Part shown: one piece after another, positions 29,109-37,446 of the stretch
How positions within the stretch are numbered: the stretch's first letter is position 1
Layout of the letters: every line of letters starts with the position of its first letter
Assembly: GCF_014196345.1 (NCBI RefSeq)
Contig: NZ_JACIDN010000004.1
Coordinates: 62,001-126,000, forward strand
Reading direction: 5' to 3'
Source: Methylobacterium brachythecii
GTDB lineage: Bacteria > Pseudomonadota > Alphaproteobacteria > Rhizobiales > Beijerinckiaceae
Length of the DNA: 64,000 nt
Position numbers and translations under genes: made by a program
The notes under the pieces: model-generated
What the model was told of the DNA's origin: nothing
What the model saw: only the letters and a program-made list of their open reading frames with translations
Databases searched by the model: none

Positions 29109-29548
29109 TGCATCCTCCCAGTTGAAGTTTGTGACGAAGATACAGAAGGGCCAGCTTGCGACATATCGGGGAGAACCCGGAGGCGCCTCAGGAAATTCCC
29201 GGAGGCTTGGCAGTAAAAACGCTGTGACCATTGCCAGCGTACTGGCATTAACGGATAGCGAAATGATCGCAGCTGAGCCTTTCGAGCTGCGTGGACAGGC
29301 TAATGGGGATCCGCCGGCATCTTCAGCGAGCGCCAATCGCTTCCGTCCCGGTAACTCTTCCGATTTGATAGACGCTCGCCGCTCAGCGCGTTGAACGAGC
29401 GAACAGACGTCGAAATAGTCAGCTTTGTCGGATTTGGTATTTGCAAGCAGAACGTCTGCTTTCGGCCAAGATAGGCCGGCCACTTCGCGCGTTTAAATCA
29501 TTCGCGGCTTGAGCTCCGGCTACCAGAAAACGCCAACAAATCTGAGTG
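29109..29548. other. Intergenic, about 440 bp
   Basis: Holds the promoter region of the GCG/CRPN gene, including its shared box at 29165-29178. From about 29200 to the LysR stop codon at 29549 nothing was recognised. Confidence 0.4.
29165..29178 (-). promoter_or_regulatory. Shared GGRTT-N4-CCYGAT box before GCG/CRPN gene
   Basis: On the minus strand: GGGTTCTCCCCGAT, ending 57 bp before the ATG at 29108. Two mismatches to the porin copy, and spaced to within one base of it. Confidence 0.5.
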
Positions 29549-30481
29549 TCATTGCGCCAAACTTCCAGCGAAGCGTTCGGCCAGACGCTGCTCTTTGAAG
29601 CTATCTGCAATCCAGTCGACGAAAACGCGTGTCTTTAGCGGTACCAATGTTCGCGACGAATAGTACAAGCTGATCGCACCCGCGTCTGACCACCACCGCG
29701 GGACGAGGCGAACGAGTGTTCCGGTATCGAGAGCCGGTTGCACGTCGGGGACTGCGAGCATCGCGACTCCGAGGCCAAGAAGTGCGGCCTCGCGCATCGC
29801 GTTGGGATCATTGACGATGGTGGTTTCTGAAAGCGGTGCCGCAACTTGACGTCCGGCGACATCGCGCATGGTCCAAACGCGGATCCTGCCCGTTTGCAGC
29901 GTTCGCATCACGATACCATCGAGCGCCAGCAGGTTGGTCGGGTCCGTCGGTGGAACACGGCCAATCATGTAGGCCGGTGATGCGACAGCGACGATGTGGG
30001 CGGGGGCCAGAGTTCGAGCCACGAGTCCGGGGGACAAATCGAATCCGCCGCCGATCGCGGCATCGTAGCCTTCCGCGACAAGATCGACCTGACGATTCTC
30101 AAAGTGCCATTCGGCCTTGACCCGCGGGTAGCGGGTCAAGAAGCCCGGCAGAAGCGGCAGGATATGCGTGACGCCGAAGGTCGGTGCCATGCTTACCTTG
30201 AGCTTGCCGGCCGGCTCCTCGGTGCCGGCAGCAACTTCGGCAATCGCGGTCTGGATGCCGTCCAGCTTGTTGCCCAGCGCCAGCCGGAACGTCTCGCCTG
30301 CTTCGGTCAAGGTCAGCTTCCGCGTCGAGCGATGGAACAGCCGCACGCCGAGGTTTCGCTCAAGCATGGCGACGTTTCGGCTGACTGCGGCGGGCGTCAG
30401 CGAGAGCCTTCGAGCCGCTTCCGAGAAGCTGCCGAACTCGGCGCTCCGCACAAAGGCTTCGAGGTTGGCGAGTGTCTCCAT
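29549..30481 (-). CDS. LysR-family transcriptional regulator
   Basis: A 310-residue LysR-type regulator: winged helix-turn-helix at residues 1-62 (FSEAARRLSLTPAAVSRNVAMLE) followed by a periplasmic-binding-protein-like effector domain of about 200 residues. This subgroup (phrases such as LVAEGYDAAIGGG and RIRVWTMRD) often controls the divergently encoded oxidoreductase. Here it is divergent from the SDR gene at 30591 with a 109-bp spacer containing an A/T-rich segment, the classic layout for LysR autoregulation plus activation. Effector unknown. Confidence 0.92.
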   Translation of the reverse strand: METLANLEAFVRSAEFGSFSEAARRLSLTPAAVSRNVAMLERNLGVRLFHRSTRKLTLTEAGETFRLALGNKLDGIQTAIAEVAAGTEEPAGKLKVSMAPTFGVTHILPLLPGFLTRYPRVKAEWHFENRQVDLVAEGYDAAIGGGFDLSPGLVARTLAPAHIVAVASPAYMIGRVPPTDPTNLLALDGIVMRTLQTGRIRVWTMRDVAGRQVAAPLSETTIVNDPNAMREAALLGLGVAMLAVPDVQPALDTGTLVRLVPRWWSDAGAISLYYSSRTLVPLKTRVFVDWIADSFKEQRLAERFAGSLAQ

Positions 30482-30590
30482 GCCAGAATTTTAAATGATT
30501 GCTTGAGAATGATCCAAGCCATTCTCGTCTAATCGGATTGGATGCTCTGGGCCATTTTCTCCTCACCGAACAGGTCGAGAACCGAAGACA

Positions 30591-31349
30591 ATGCCCCACA
30601 CATCGCTTCCCCTTTCTGGCAAGGTCGCTCTGGTGACTGGCGGCTCCCGTGGTATCGGCGCGGCCATCGTCCGCAGGCTGGCCCATGACGGTGCCGATAT
30701 CGCATTCAGCTATGCGGCCTCGCGTAAAAAGGCTGAGCAGCTCGTCCAAGAGCTCGAGGCCCTTGGCCGCCGCGCAGTCTCCATCAAGGCCGATCAGGCT
30801 GTCCCAAGCGAAGTCGTAGCCCTGGTCGGACAGGCCCGCTCTCAGCTCGGCCGCCTCGATATTCTGGTCAACTCGGCCGGCGTCTTCGTGACCGGATTGG
30901 TTGACGATCCGAACGCCGACCTTGCTGCGTTCGAACGACAGCTCGACGTGAATGTGAAGGGGGTTGCGGCAGCGGTTCGGGCCGCGGTTCCCCTCCTGAC
31001 GGATGGCGGGCGCATCATCTCCATCGGCACGACCGGTGCAGACCGCATCCCCTTCGCAGGGGCCGCCGACTACATCGCCACGAAAGCTGCGGTCGCCGCC
31101 TACACGCGTGGCTGGGCTCGCGATCTCGGCCCGCGCAACATCACGGTGAACTTGATCCAGCCGGGCGCGATCAACACCGACATGAATCCTCAGGACGGCC
31201 CCTCTGCCGAGACCCTGAAGGGGCTGGCCGCGCTCGGCCGCTACGGCCGGCCGGAGGACATCGCAGCAGCTGTGGCGTTCCTCGCTGGTCCGGACGCCGG
31301 ATACATCACCGGTGCCACCCTGAACGTCGACGGCGGCCAGTCGGCTTGA
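30591..31349 (+). CDS. SDR-family oxidoreductase (FabG-like)
   Basis: A 252-residue short-chain dehydrogenase. NADP(H)-binding TGGSRGIG, structural NSAG, catalytic Ser near TTGADR, the YIATKAA Tyr-x-x-x-Lys pair, and the C-terminal TGATLNVDGGQ motif are present. It reduces a carbonyl or oxidises an alcohol; the substrate cannot be told. First of four genes transcribed away from the LysR regulator, which probably controls it. Confidence 0.93.
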   Translation: MPHTSLPLSGKVALVTGGSRGIGAAIVRRLAHDGADIAFSYAASRKKAEQLVQELEALGRRAVSIKADQAVPSEVVALVGQARSQLGRLDILVNSAGVFVTGLVDDPNADLAAFERQLDVNVKGVAAAVRAAVPLLTDGGRIISIGTTGADRIPFAGAADYIATKAAVAAYTRGWARDLGPRNITVNLIQPGAINTDMNPQDGPSAETLKGLAALGRYGRPEDIAAAVAFLAGPDAGYITGATLNVDGGQSA

Positions 31350-31383
31350 CCCTTCTCAGGCTCCAGAACACGGACATACTCTC

Positions 31384-31986
31384 ATGCCCAGCATCGGAAT
31401 TCTCGGCGCCGGTCAGATCGGCCTCGCCATTGCGGTAGCACTCGCCCGTGAGGGGATCGCAGCAACGCTTGCCAACAGCAGAGGCCCGGATAGCCTCGCA
31501 GATGTCGTGCGTTCTCTCGGGCCGACGATCACCGCCGGAACACGCGAGGCTGCGGCGGCGCAGGACATCGTCTTCGTCGCGGTCAACTGGTCGAAGCTAG
31601 GCGATGCGCTCGGCGATCTGCCGGACTTCGAAGGCCGGATCGTCGTCGACACCAACAATCCCATCGAGGCTCCGCTGTTCAAGCCTTTCGACCTTGGCGA
31701 CCGTTCGTCGTCCGAGGTGGTTCGGGATCTCGTCCGAGGAGCTCGGGTCGTGAAAGCCTTCAATCACCTCCAGCCTCACCTCGTCTCCGGCGACCCTTCC
31801 GGCGATGGCGGGAAACGGGTCCTGTTCTACTCGGGCGACGATGCGGATGCGAAGGCGCAGATCGGCGCTCTGATCGATCGGCTTGGCTTCTTCGGCATCG
31901 ATCTCGGCGCCCTCTCGCTCGGAAGCAGGCTGGTTCAGTTCCCCGGCGGCCCGCTTCCCGCGCTCAACCTCGTCAAAATCACTTGA
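31384..31986 (+). CDS. NAD(P)-binding protein, NADPH-F420 reductase-like
   Basis: A 200-residue single-domain Rossmann protein: GILGAGQIGLAIAVALA dinucleotide motif, FVAVNWSKLGDAL, VVDTNNPI and VKAFNHLQP, as in NADPH-dependent F420 oxidoreductase-like proteins of bacteria that lack F420. Probably an NAD(P)H-dependent reductase. It follows the SDR gene by 34 bp and is likely co-transcribed with it. Confidence 0.85.
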   Translation: MPSIGILGAGQIGLAIAVALAREGIAATLANSRGPDSLADVVRSLGPTITAGTREAAAAQDIVFVAVNWSKLGDALGDLPDFEGRIVVDTNNPIEAPLFKPFDLGDRSSSEVVRDLVRGARVVKAFNHLQPHLVSGDPSGDGGKRVLFYSGDDADAKAQIGALIDRLGFFGIDLGALSLGSRLVQFPGGPLPALNLVKIT

Positions 31987-32059
31987 GCCAACGCCGCAGA
32001 TCGGTCGAATACTGAATTAGCGAAACTCACTCTAGTTTTACATGAGAAGGATTCCGAAA

Positions 32060-32896
32060 ATGCCCTTCGTCGCAACTCAAGATGGCGTCGAGATCTTCTA
32101 CAAGGATTGGGGCCCGAAGGATGCCCAGCCCATCGTCTTCCACCACGGCTGGCCGCTGTCGTCGGACGACTGGGACACGCAGATGCTGTTCTTCCTCTCG
32201 AAGGGCTATCGCGTGGTGGCGCATGACCGGCGCGGGCACGGCCGCTCGGCCCAGGTCGATTTCGGCCACGACATGGACCACTACGCCGCCGACGCGGCAG
32301 CCGTCGTCGACCATCTCGACCTGCGCAACGCCGTCCATATCGGTCACTCCACCGGCGGCGGTCAGGTCGCCCGCTACGTCGCGAAGCACGGCGAGCCGGC
32401 CGGCCGCGTCGCCAAGGCGGTTCTGGTCAGCGCCGTGCCGCCGCTGATGCTGAAGACCGACACGAACCTCGGCGGCCTGCCGATCGGGGTCTTCGACGGT
32501 TTGCGCCAGGCGCTCGCCGCCAACCGGGCTCAGTTCCTTCTCGATCTCCCGACCGGGCCGTTCTACGGCTACAACCGGCCCGGCGTGAAGGTCGACCAGG
32601 GCGTGATCCAGAATTGGTGGCGCCAAGGCATGATGGGCGGCGCCAACGCCCATTACGAGGGCATCAAGGCCTTCTCGGAGACCGACCAGACCGAGGACCT
32701 CAAGGCGATCTCGGTGCCGACCCTGGTCCTGCACGGCGAGGACGATCAGATCGTGCCGATCGACAACAGCGGGCGCCTATCGGTGAAGCTCCTGCAGAAC
32801 GGCACGCTGAAGACCTATCCCGGCTACCCGCACGGCATGCTGACCACGCATGCCGACGTGATCAACGCCGATCTGCTCGCCTTCGTGAAGGGCTGA
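32060..32896 (+). CDS. Alpha/beta hydrolase, non-heme chloroperoxidase-like
   Basis: A 278-residue alpha/beta hydrolase. The ATG at 32060 has AAGGA upstream; an in-frame ATG at 32042 has none. Catalytic triad: nucleophile Ser in GHSTGGG, Asp in HGEDDQIVP, His in YPHGM. Sequence style ([23 protein letters not shown]) is that of cofactor-free haloperoxidases, which are esterases able to form peracids. Third of the LysR-linked genes, after a 73-bp gap. Confidence 0.9.
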   Translation: MPFVATQDGVEIFYKDWGPKDAQPIVFHHGWPLSSDDWDTQMLFFLSKGYRVVAHDRRGHGRSAQVDFGHDMDHYAADAAAVVDHLDLRNAVHIGHSTGGGQVARYVAKHGEPAGRVAKAVLVSAVPPLMLKTDTNLGGLPIGVFDGLRQALAANRAQFLLDLPTGPFYGYNRPGVKVDQGVIQNWWRQGMMGGANAHYEGIKAFSETDQTEDLKAISVPTLVLHGEDDQIVPIDNSGRLSVKLLQNGTLKTYPGYPHGMLTTHADVINADLLAFVKG

Positions 32897-32965
32897 TCGA
32901 TCGTGGGAGATCGCGCGAAAGCAGGTCTCCCCAACAGTCCGGTAGAGATGGAAGGGACCAGGACG

Positions 32966-33367
32966 ATGAGCAACCTGGCAGTTGAGGCGCCCGATGAGGG
33001 CGCCACCGCCTACGATCAGCTTCTGCGCGCGAACCTCGAGCGGATCTTCAACGAGCGGGATGCAGCGAAGCGTACCCTTGCTCTAGCGGAACTCTACGAC
33101 ATCGCCCCGGTCATGTACGAACCGACCGGTGCCGTGAGGGGGCAAGCCGCGATTTCGGAAGTGGCGGGAAACCTCTTGAAGCAATTCGGGCCGACGTTCC
33201 GCTTTACAGCCGATGGCTCAGCCGTTGGGCATCACGGCCTGGGTATCTTGCGGTGGACCGCAGGACCCGACGGAGGACCGATTGCAGTAACCGGAGCGGA
33301 CGCTGCCAAGATCGTAGGTGGAAAGATCGCAAAACTCTGGGTGCTGCTGGATCAGACGTCTGCCTAG
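32966..33367 (+). CDS. NTF2/SnoaL-like small protein
   Basis: A 133-residue protein with the cone-like NTF2/SnoaL fold pattern: an N-terminal helix pair (AYDQLLRANLERIFNERD), a hydrophobic strand set, and a short C-terminal helix. The start at 32966 is a choice among several in-frame starts. Such proteins act as small isomerases, hydrolases or binding proteins. No catalytic residues can be named. Downstream of the haloperoxidase-like gene and probably in the same transcript. Confidence 0.7.
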   Translation: MSNLAVEAPDEGATAYDQLLRANLERIFNERDAAKRTLALAELYDIAPVMYEPTGAVRGQAAISEVAGNLLKQFGPTFRFTADGSAVGHHGLGILRWTAGPDGGPIAVTGADAAKIVGGKIAKLWVLLDQTSA

Positions 33368-33494
33368 GATCGCACAGCATGACTGAGAGCTGCGCAGGAA
33401 CCATCCAGGTCGATCGATATTGATCGCAGCGCGGTGCAGCAAATCCTCTCTATTACGTCGTCACTCGAATCGGGCGTTTAGTTCTGATGAAAGG

Positions 33495-33519
33495 CGTCCC
33501 CGATGTGACATCGGGGACG
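33495..33519. terminator. 11-bp perfect hairpin between convergent genes
   Basis: CGTCCCCGATG-TGA-CATCGGGGACG: perfect 11-bp arms with a 3-nt loop, in the 224-bp gap between two convergent genes. No T tract on either side, so a bidirectional terminator is likely but not proven. Its centre happens to contain TGTGACA, resembling the ECF41 -35 element, but no matching -10 follows. Confidence 0.45.
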
Positions 33520-33591
33520 ATCCGTTGTCGTTCAAACAGTTCGTGACCTATTGAGTACGTTCGTGGTCCTCCGTCTGCCGACGAACGCTTG

Positions 33592-34509
33592 TCAGTAGTC
33601 CCAGGGCGTCGGTACCCAGCGGAACGTGTCGCCGACGACCGCCACCCGGCCGACCGACGGAAACGGCAGGTGGGTCGCCACCAGTTGTTCGCCGCCGTCT
33701 GCGAGCTCGCGCAGGAGCCGGATCCTGACGCGGGCGGCCTCCTCCGGGTCGTGCTCGAAGCCGTTGTGCCAGTCCGGATGATCGAACCCGACCGTGAACA
33801 TGGCGTCGCCCGCGAACATCAGCTTCTCGCCCCCGGACCTGATGCGGACGACGCTGTGCCCAGGCGTATGGCCGCCTGTGCGCTGGACGAGCACACCCGG
33901 CGCCACCTCGGTTTCGTCCTCGAAGGTGTGGAGGTGATCCCGGTACTCCTCCGCGAACTTCTTCGCGGCTGCCCTAAGCGCATCCGGGAACCCCTGCGGC
34001 ATCGCGGTGTGGGTGAAGTCGGGCGCTTCCCAGAAGTCGATTTCGGTGGCCGCGACGTGGATCCGAAGGTCTGGACGCAGCCTTTCCTTGATCCCGTCGA
34101 CGATGAGGCCGCCGACATGGTCCATGTGCATGTGGGTCAGCACCACGTCCGTGACGGACGCAAGGTCGATTCCGGCCGCTTCCAGGCGCATGACCAATTG
34201 CCCCGCACGCGGCAGGTTCAGGTTCGGGTCGAAACCCAGACCCGCGTCGATGAGTACCGTCTGTGCGCCACTTCGCACCACGGCCACGTTCAACGACCAG
34301 TCGCATGCCTCCCGCGGAAGGAACATGTCGTCAAGCCAAGCCGTCCGGTCCGCCGCATCGGCATTGTGGCCGAGCATCTTGGTCGGAAGCGGTAGCACTC
34401 CGTCGCTGACGACCAGCACATCGATCTCGCCGATCCGCACCGCGTAGCGTGACGGGACCAGTTCGCTCGTCGCCGGCCGCTGCCCGGTGAGTGTGTCTAT
34501 CGCGTTCAT
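33592..34509 (-). CDS. MBL-fold metallo-hydrolase (ECF41-controlled candidate)
   Basis: A 305-residue metallo-beta-lactamase-fold hydrolase with the two-zinc motif LTHMHMDHVGG, a downstream GGHTPGHS histidine and FAGDAMF aspartate. Resembles the large family of exported or cytosolic lactonase/esterase-like hydrolases; the N-terminus has no clear signal peptide. Its promoter region carries TGTCACA-N16-CGTC on the minus strand (34575-34601), the element also found before the ECF41 sigma operon, so it is probably part of that regulon. Substrate unknown. Confidence 0.88.
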   Translation of the reverse strand: MNAIDTLTGQRPATSELVPSRYAVRIGEIDVLVVSDGVLPLPTKMLGHNADAADRTAWLDDMFLPREACDWSLNVAVVRSGAQTVLIDAGLGFDPNLNLPRAGQLVMRLEAAGIDLASVTDVVLTHMHMDHVGGLIVDGIKERLRPDLRIHVAATEIDFWEAPDFTHTAMPQGFPDALRAAAKKFAEEYRDHLHTFEDETEVAPGVLVQRTGGHTPGHSVVRIRSGGEKLMFAGDAMFTVGFDHPDWHNGFEHDPEEAARVRIRLLRELADGGEQLVATHLPFPSVGRVAVVGDTFRWVPTPWDY

Positions 34510-34574
34510 CTCGGTTCACCCCTGTCGCTGGATCCAACGTGGATGACGCTCTCTCGGCGGTCATCCGGGGCGAA

Positions 34575-34601
34575 GACGAGCGGGGCCCACCAAGTGTGAC
34601 A
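34575..34601 (-). promoter_or_regulatory. ECF41-type promoter of the MBL hydrolase gene
   Basis: Minus strand TGTCACA, 16 bp, CGTC. The -10 element lies 66 bp before the start codon. Exact match to the TGTCACA-N16-CGTC promoter described for ECF41 sigma factors, and identical in core and spacing to the element before the sigma operon. Confidence 0.75.
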
Positions 34602-34766
34602 TGCGCGGCCGATCTTATCGACGAGCCTGTGCCTCACGACCTTGGTGAGGCCGTTCCCCAGGCCCGGGGGATGCCCAGTCCAGCGCGTTTCTCCCGAGTG
34701 ATGCGTTCGCGCGCTGCCGAGTCGGAGGGCGTCCTACTCGACAAGCCAAAAAATCATCGTCGGCCA

Positions 34767-34793
34767 TGTCACACCGCGCCGATCCGCCTCGTC
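34767..34793 (+). promoter_or_regulatory. ECF41-type promoter of the sigma operon (autoregulation)
   Basis: TGTCACA (34767-34773), 16-bp spacer, CGTC (34790-34793), 35 bp before the first gene of the operon that encodes the ECF41 sigma factor. It indicates positive autoregulation. Confidence 0.78.
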
Positions 34794-34827
34794 ATAGTCC
34801 CGAACCTTCCAAATTGGGGACTGACAG

Positions 34828-35223
34828 ATGACCATGGCCATTCTCGCGTTCGCGGCCCTCTTCGGACTGGGGCTGACTGCGAACGGGATCTTCATGCTCG
34901 CCGACCCTCAGGCGTGGTACTTCGCCATACCCGGAGTCACCGCGACAGGGCCGTTCAACCAGCATTTCTTGCGCGACATCGGGCTGATCTTCGTGCTCCT
35001 CGGTTCCGCCTTCGCGCTCGGGGCAGCGCGTTCAGACGCCCGAACCGTGCTGTGGGGCGCAGGAGCCGCTTGGCTGTCGGGTCACGCGCTGTTTCATTTC
35101 TGGGAGGTCGCGGCCGGGATCTGCGGACCCGAGGTGCTTCCGAGAGATTTCCCTGCGGTGACGCTTCCGGCCCTTATCGCCATCGCCCTCACCATTTGGT
35201 CGGTTCGTCATGCCCGCGGCTGA
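34828..35223 (+). CDS. Four-helix membrane protein upstream of sigJ-like gene
   Basis: A 131-residue integral membrane protein with four predicted transmembrane helices (AILAFAALFGLGLTANGIFML; IGLIFVLLGSAFALGA; TVLWGAGAAWLSGHALFHF; LPALIAIALTIW). No known domain can be named with certainty. A GGGGACTGACAG ribosome-binding site precedes the ATG. It is the first gene after the ECF41 promoter and overlaps the sigma gene by 14 bp, so it is tightly coupled to it and could take part in sensing or be a regulon product. Confidence 0.75.
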   Translation: MTMAILAFAALFGLGLTANGIFMLADPQAWYFAIPGVTATGPFNQHFLRDIGLIFVLLGSAFALGAARSDARTVLWGAGAAWLSGHALFHFWEVAAGICGPEVLPRDFPAVTLPALIAIALTIWSVRHARG

Positions 35224-36109
35224 CGATTCCACGTTCCTCTTCGAGGCCGAGCGCCAGCGGCTCGTCCGGCTCGCCTATCGGATGCTCGGTTCGCTCGGCG
35301 AGGCGGAAGACGTCGTGCAGGACGCCTGGATCCGGTGGCGGCAGGTCGATCATGCAGCCGTCGCGTCGCCGAGCGCTTTCCTGTCGCGGATCGTCACGCG
35401 GCTTTGCCTCGACGTGATGAAGTCGGCGCGGACCCGCCGTGAGACCTATTTCGGGACCTGGCTTCCCGAGCCCGTCGCCACCGAGCCAGACGAGGACCTC
35501 GCCGACGACCTGACACTGACCCTGATGCTCGCGCTCGAGAGGCTGTCGCCGCTCGAGCGCGCGGCGTTCCTCCTGCACGACGTGTTCGGCGTCGCGCTGG
35601 ACGAGGTCGCGACGACGCTCGAGCGGGAGGCCCCCGCCGTCCGGCAGCTCGCGTCCAGGGCGCGCAAGCACATCCAGGCGGCCCGTCCCCGTTTTCCGGT
35701 CGAACGCGAGGAAGGCGCACGGATCGCAAAAGCGTTCTTCGAGGCGTCCTCTACCGGGGACGTCGCGGCGTTGCGGGCGATGCTGGCCGAATCCGTCGTG
35801 GTTCATTCCGACGGGGGCGGCAAGGTCCACGCCTTCTCGCGGCCGATCGTCGGCTTCGAGAAGGTGGCGCGGATGTTCGAGGGGGTCGCGCGCAAGTCGT
35901 GGATCCAGCAGGCGCGCAAGCTGCAGGACCTCTGGATCGACGGACTGCCGGGCTACTTCAGCATCGAGCCCGGCGGCACGTTCCAGTCCGTCGCGCTCGA
36001 GATCGAAAACGGGCTGATCGTCGGCATCTACTTCACGCGCAACCCGGACAAGCTCGAGAGATTGGTGGAGGCCTTCGGCGGTGGAGCGGCGGGGGCGACC
36101 TCGCACTGA
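35210..36109 (+). CDS. ECF41-group RNA polymerase sigma factor (SigJ-like)
   Basis: A 299-residue ECF sigma factor. Region 2 about residues 10-75, region 4 about 100-160, and a C-terminal SnoaL/NTF2-like extension about 170-290. All three hallmark motifs of the ECF41 group are present: WLPEP (84-88) in the linker, DGGGK (201-205) and NPDKL (278-282) in the extension. In this group the extension replaces a separate anti-sigma factor and modulates activity, and none is encoded here. Matching promoters occur before its own operon, the MBL hydrolase gene and the NmrA-like gene. Confidence 0.95.
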   Translation: MPAADDSTFLFEAERQRLVRLAYRMLGSLGEAEDVVQDAWIRWRQVDHAAVASPSAFLSRIVTRLCLDVMKSARTRRETYFGTWLPEPVATEPDEDLADDLTLTLMLALERLSPLERAAFLLHDVFGVALDEVATTLEREAPAVRQLASRARKHIQAARPRFPVEREEGARIAKAFFEASSTGDVAALRAMLAESVVVHSDGGGKVHAFSRPIVGFEKVARMFEGVARKSWIQQARKLQDLWIDGLPGYFSIEPGGTFQSVALEIENGLIVGIYFTRNPDKLERLVEAFGGGAAGATSH

Positions 36110-36112
36110 GAG

Positions 36113-36553
36113 TCAGCGCCGCGCGATCGCAAGTTCCTTGCGGCAGACGCTCGAGAACTCGCAGAGCGGATCGAGGTCGCCTGCGTGCCGGATGCTCGCG
36201 AAGGCGGCGAGGTCCTTGTTCGGCGAGAAGTAGGTCTCGCCGATGCGCTGCATGACACGCTCCGCCTCCCGGAGCGTGTCCGGCTCGCCAAACAGGCGGA
36301 TCTTGCTGACGCGGGCATAGAGGTTCACGAGCTTCGCCGGATCGTCGAACTCGTGCCGGAACGCGTCGCCGAACAGGGTCGACGCTTCCCGAATGAACTC
36401 GCCGTAGAGAGCCTCGCGCCGCGCGCGATCCTGCACGAGCAGGGTCGCGCGCGCCTGGGCGTGCTGCGTGAGCCAAGTCGTGGCGAAGGACGCAAGCGCG
36501 CCGATGGCCGAGCCTGAGAGCGCGGCGAGAGCCGAGATGTAGGCCGCGTCCAT
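36113..36553 (-). CDS. Hypothetical membrane-anchored protein, NmrA-like operon
   Basis: A 146-residue protein with one N-terminal transmembrane helix (ISALAALSGSAIGALASFA) and a charged helical cytosolic domain with possible coiled coil (ARATLLVQDRARREALYGEF). No recognised family. It begins 13 bp after the NmrA-like reductase gene, so it is probably co-transcribed from the ECF41-type promoter, and it converges with the sigma gene with 3 bp between stops. Confidence 0.65.
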   Translation of the reverse strand: MDAAYISALAALSGSAIGALASFATTWLTQHAQARATLLVQDRARREALYGEFIREASTLFGDAFRHEFDDPAKLVNLYARVSKIRLFGEPDTLREAERVMQRIGETYFSPNKDLAAFASIRHAGDLDPLCEFSSVCRKELAIARR

Positions 36554-36566
36554 CGGCGTCGCCTCG

Positions 36567-37325
36567 TCAGGCCGCGCGCTTCGGCTGCGCGGAGAGCCAG
36601 TCTTCGAACCGCTTTTCCGAAAGCCAGGCGTCGCCCTCGGGCGTGAGCGATCGGTCGTCGATGACGACGCCGAAGTAGGCGGCGGAATCGTCGGTCACCA
36701 CGTCGCGGGTATCGCCCACGCCGTCGAAGTAGCGCTTCACCAGCTCCACAAGCGGCATCCTCTCGGGGCCAGCGATCTCGATCATGCCATTCCTCGGCTC
36801 TGCCAGCGCCGCCTCCGCGACCTTGGCCGCGACGTCGGCCGAGGCGATAGGCTGGATCGCAGCCGAGGTCGCGCGGGTCACGCCGTCCACGGTGGCGGCT
36901 CCGGCGATGGCGCCGACGAACTCGAAGAATTGGGTGGCGCGCACCAGAGTCCATGGCACCTGGGAGGATGCAATGAGCTCCTCCTGCGCAAGCTTGGCGC
37001 GGAAGTACCCGCTGTCGAGCAGGCGCTCGGTCCCGACCACGGACAGTGCCACGTGATGGGCGACGCCCGCTGCTTTCTCGGCGGACGCAAGATTGCGACC
37101 GGCCCGTACGAAGAAGTCCATGGCGGCCGCGTCCTCGAACGACGGTGAGTTGGCGAGGTCGACGACGACGCCCGCGCCCTTCAGCGCCTGGGCGAGCCCC
37201 TCTCCGGTGACGGCGTTCACGCCCGTGTTCGGCGAGGCCGCGACGACCTCATGCCCGAGGGCCTTCAGCCGTACGACGACTTGCGAGCCAATGAGCCCGG
37301 TTCCACCGATGACGACGATCTTCAT
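36567..37325 (-). CDS. NmrA-like NAD(P)-binding oxidoreductase
   Basis: A 252-residue atypical short-chain dehydrogenase with N-terminal IVVIGGTGLIGSQVV, VVVDLANSPSFED and a C-terminal substrate region; it lacks the classical Tyr-x-x-x-Lys pair in the usual place. An in-frame ATG 12 bp further out is possible; both have a ribosome-binding site. Oxidoreductases of this type are among the conserved neighbours of ECF41 sigma factors. A TGTCACA-N17-CGTC element precedes it. Confidence 0.87.
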   Translation of the reverse strand: MKIVVIGGTGLIGSQVVVRLKALGHEVVAASPNTGVNAVTGEGLAQALKGAGVVVDLANSPSFEDAAAMDFFVRAGRNLASAEKAAGVAHHVALSVVGTERLLDSGYFRAKLAQEELIASSQVPWTLVRATQFFEFVGAIAGAATVDGVTRATSAAIQPIASADVAAKVAEAALAEPRNGMIEIAGPERMPLVELVKRYFDGVGDTRDVVTDDSAAYFGVVIDDRSLTPEGDAWLSEKRFEDWLSAQPKRAA

Positions 37326-37374
37326 GTGACGCTCCATGCGCTGCCTCGTCCCCTAATCGGGACGTCGTCGACAG

Positions 37375-37402
37375 GACGAAGCGGGCTCGGCAAGGTGTGA
37401 CA
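37375..37402 (-). promoter_or_regulatory. Probable ECF41-type promoter of the NmrA-like operon
   Basis: Minus strand TGTCACA, 17-bp spacer, CGTC; the -10 element is 50 bp before the start codon used. The spacer is 1 bp longer than in the two sister promoters, so this copy may be weaker. Confidence 0.6.
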
Positions 37403-37446
37403 TCGACCGCGAAAAAACCTATCGGGCTCCTCCGGAACGGAGACGG

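Larger units (their letters stand above)
34510..34827. other. Divergent promoter region with two ECF41-type promoters
   Basis: A 318-bp spacer between the MBL hydrolase gene and the membrane-protein/sigma operon. It contains the two TGTCACA-N16-CGTC elements annotated separately. The middle 150 bp holds nothing recognised. Confidence 0.6.

Noticed and set aside
33500..33511. ECF41 -35 element (TGTGACA) in the hairpin at 33495-33519
   Set aside because: No CGTC at 16-17 bp in either direction; the sequence is explained by the hairpin.
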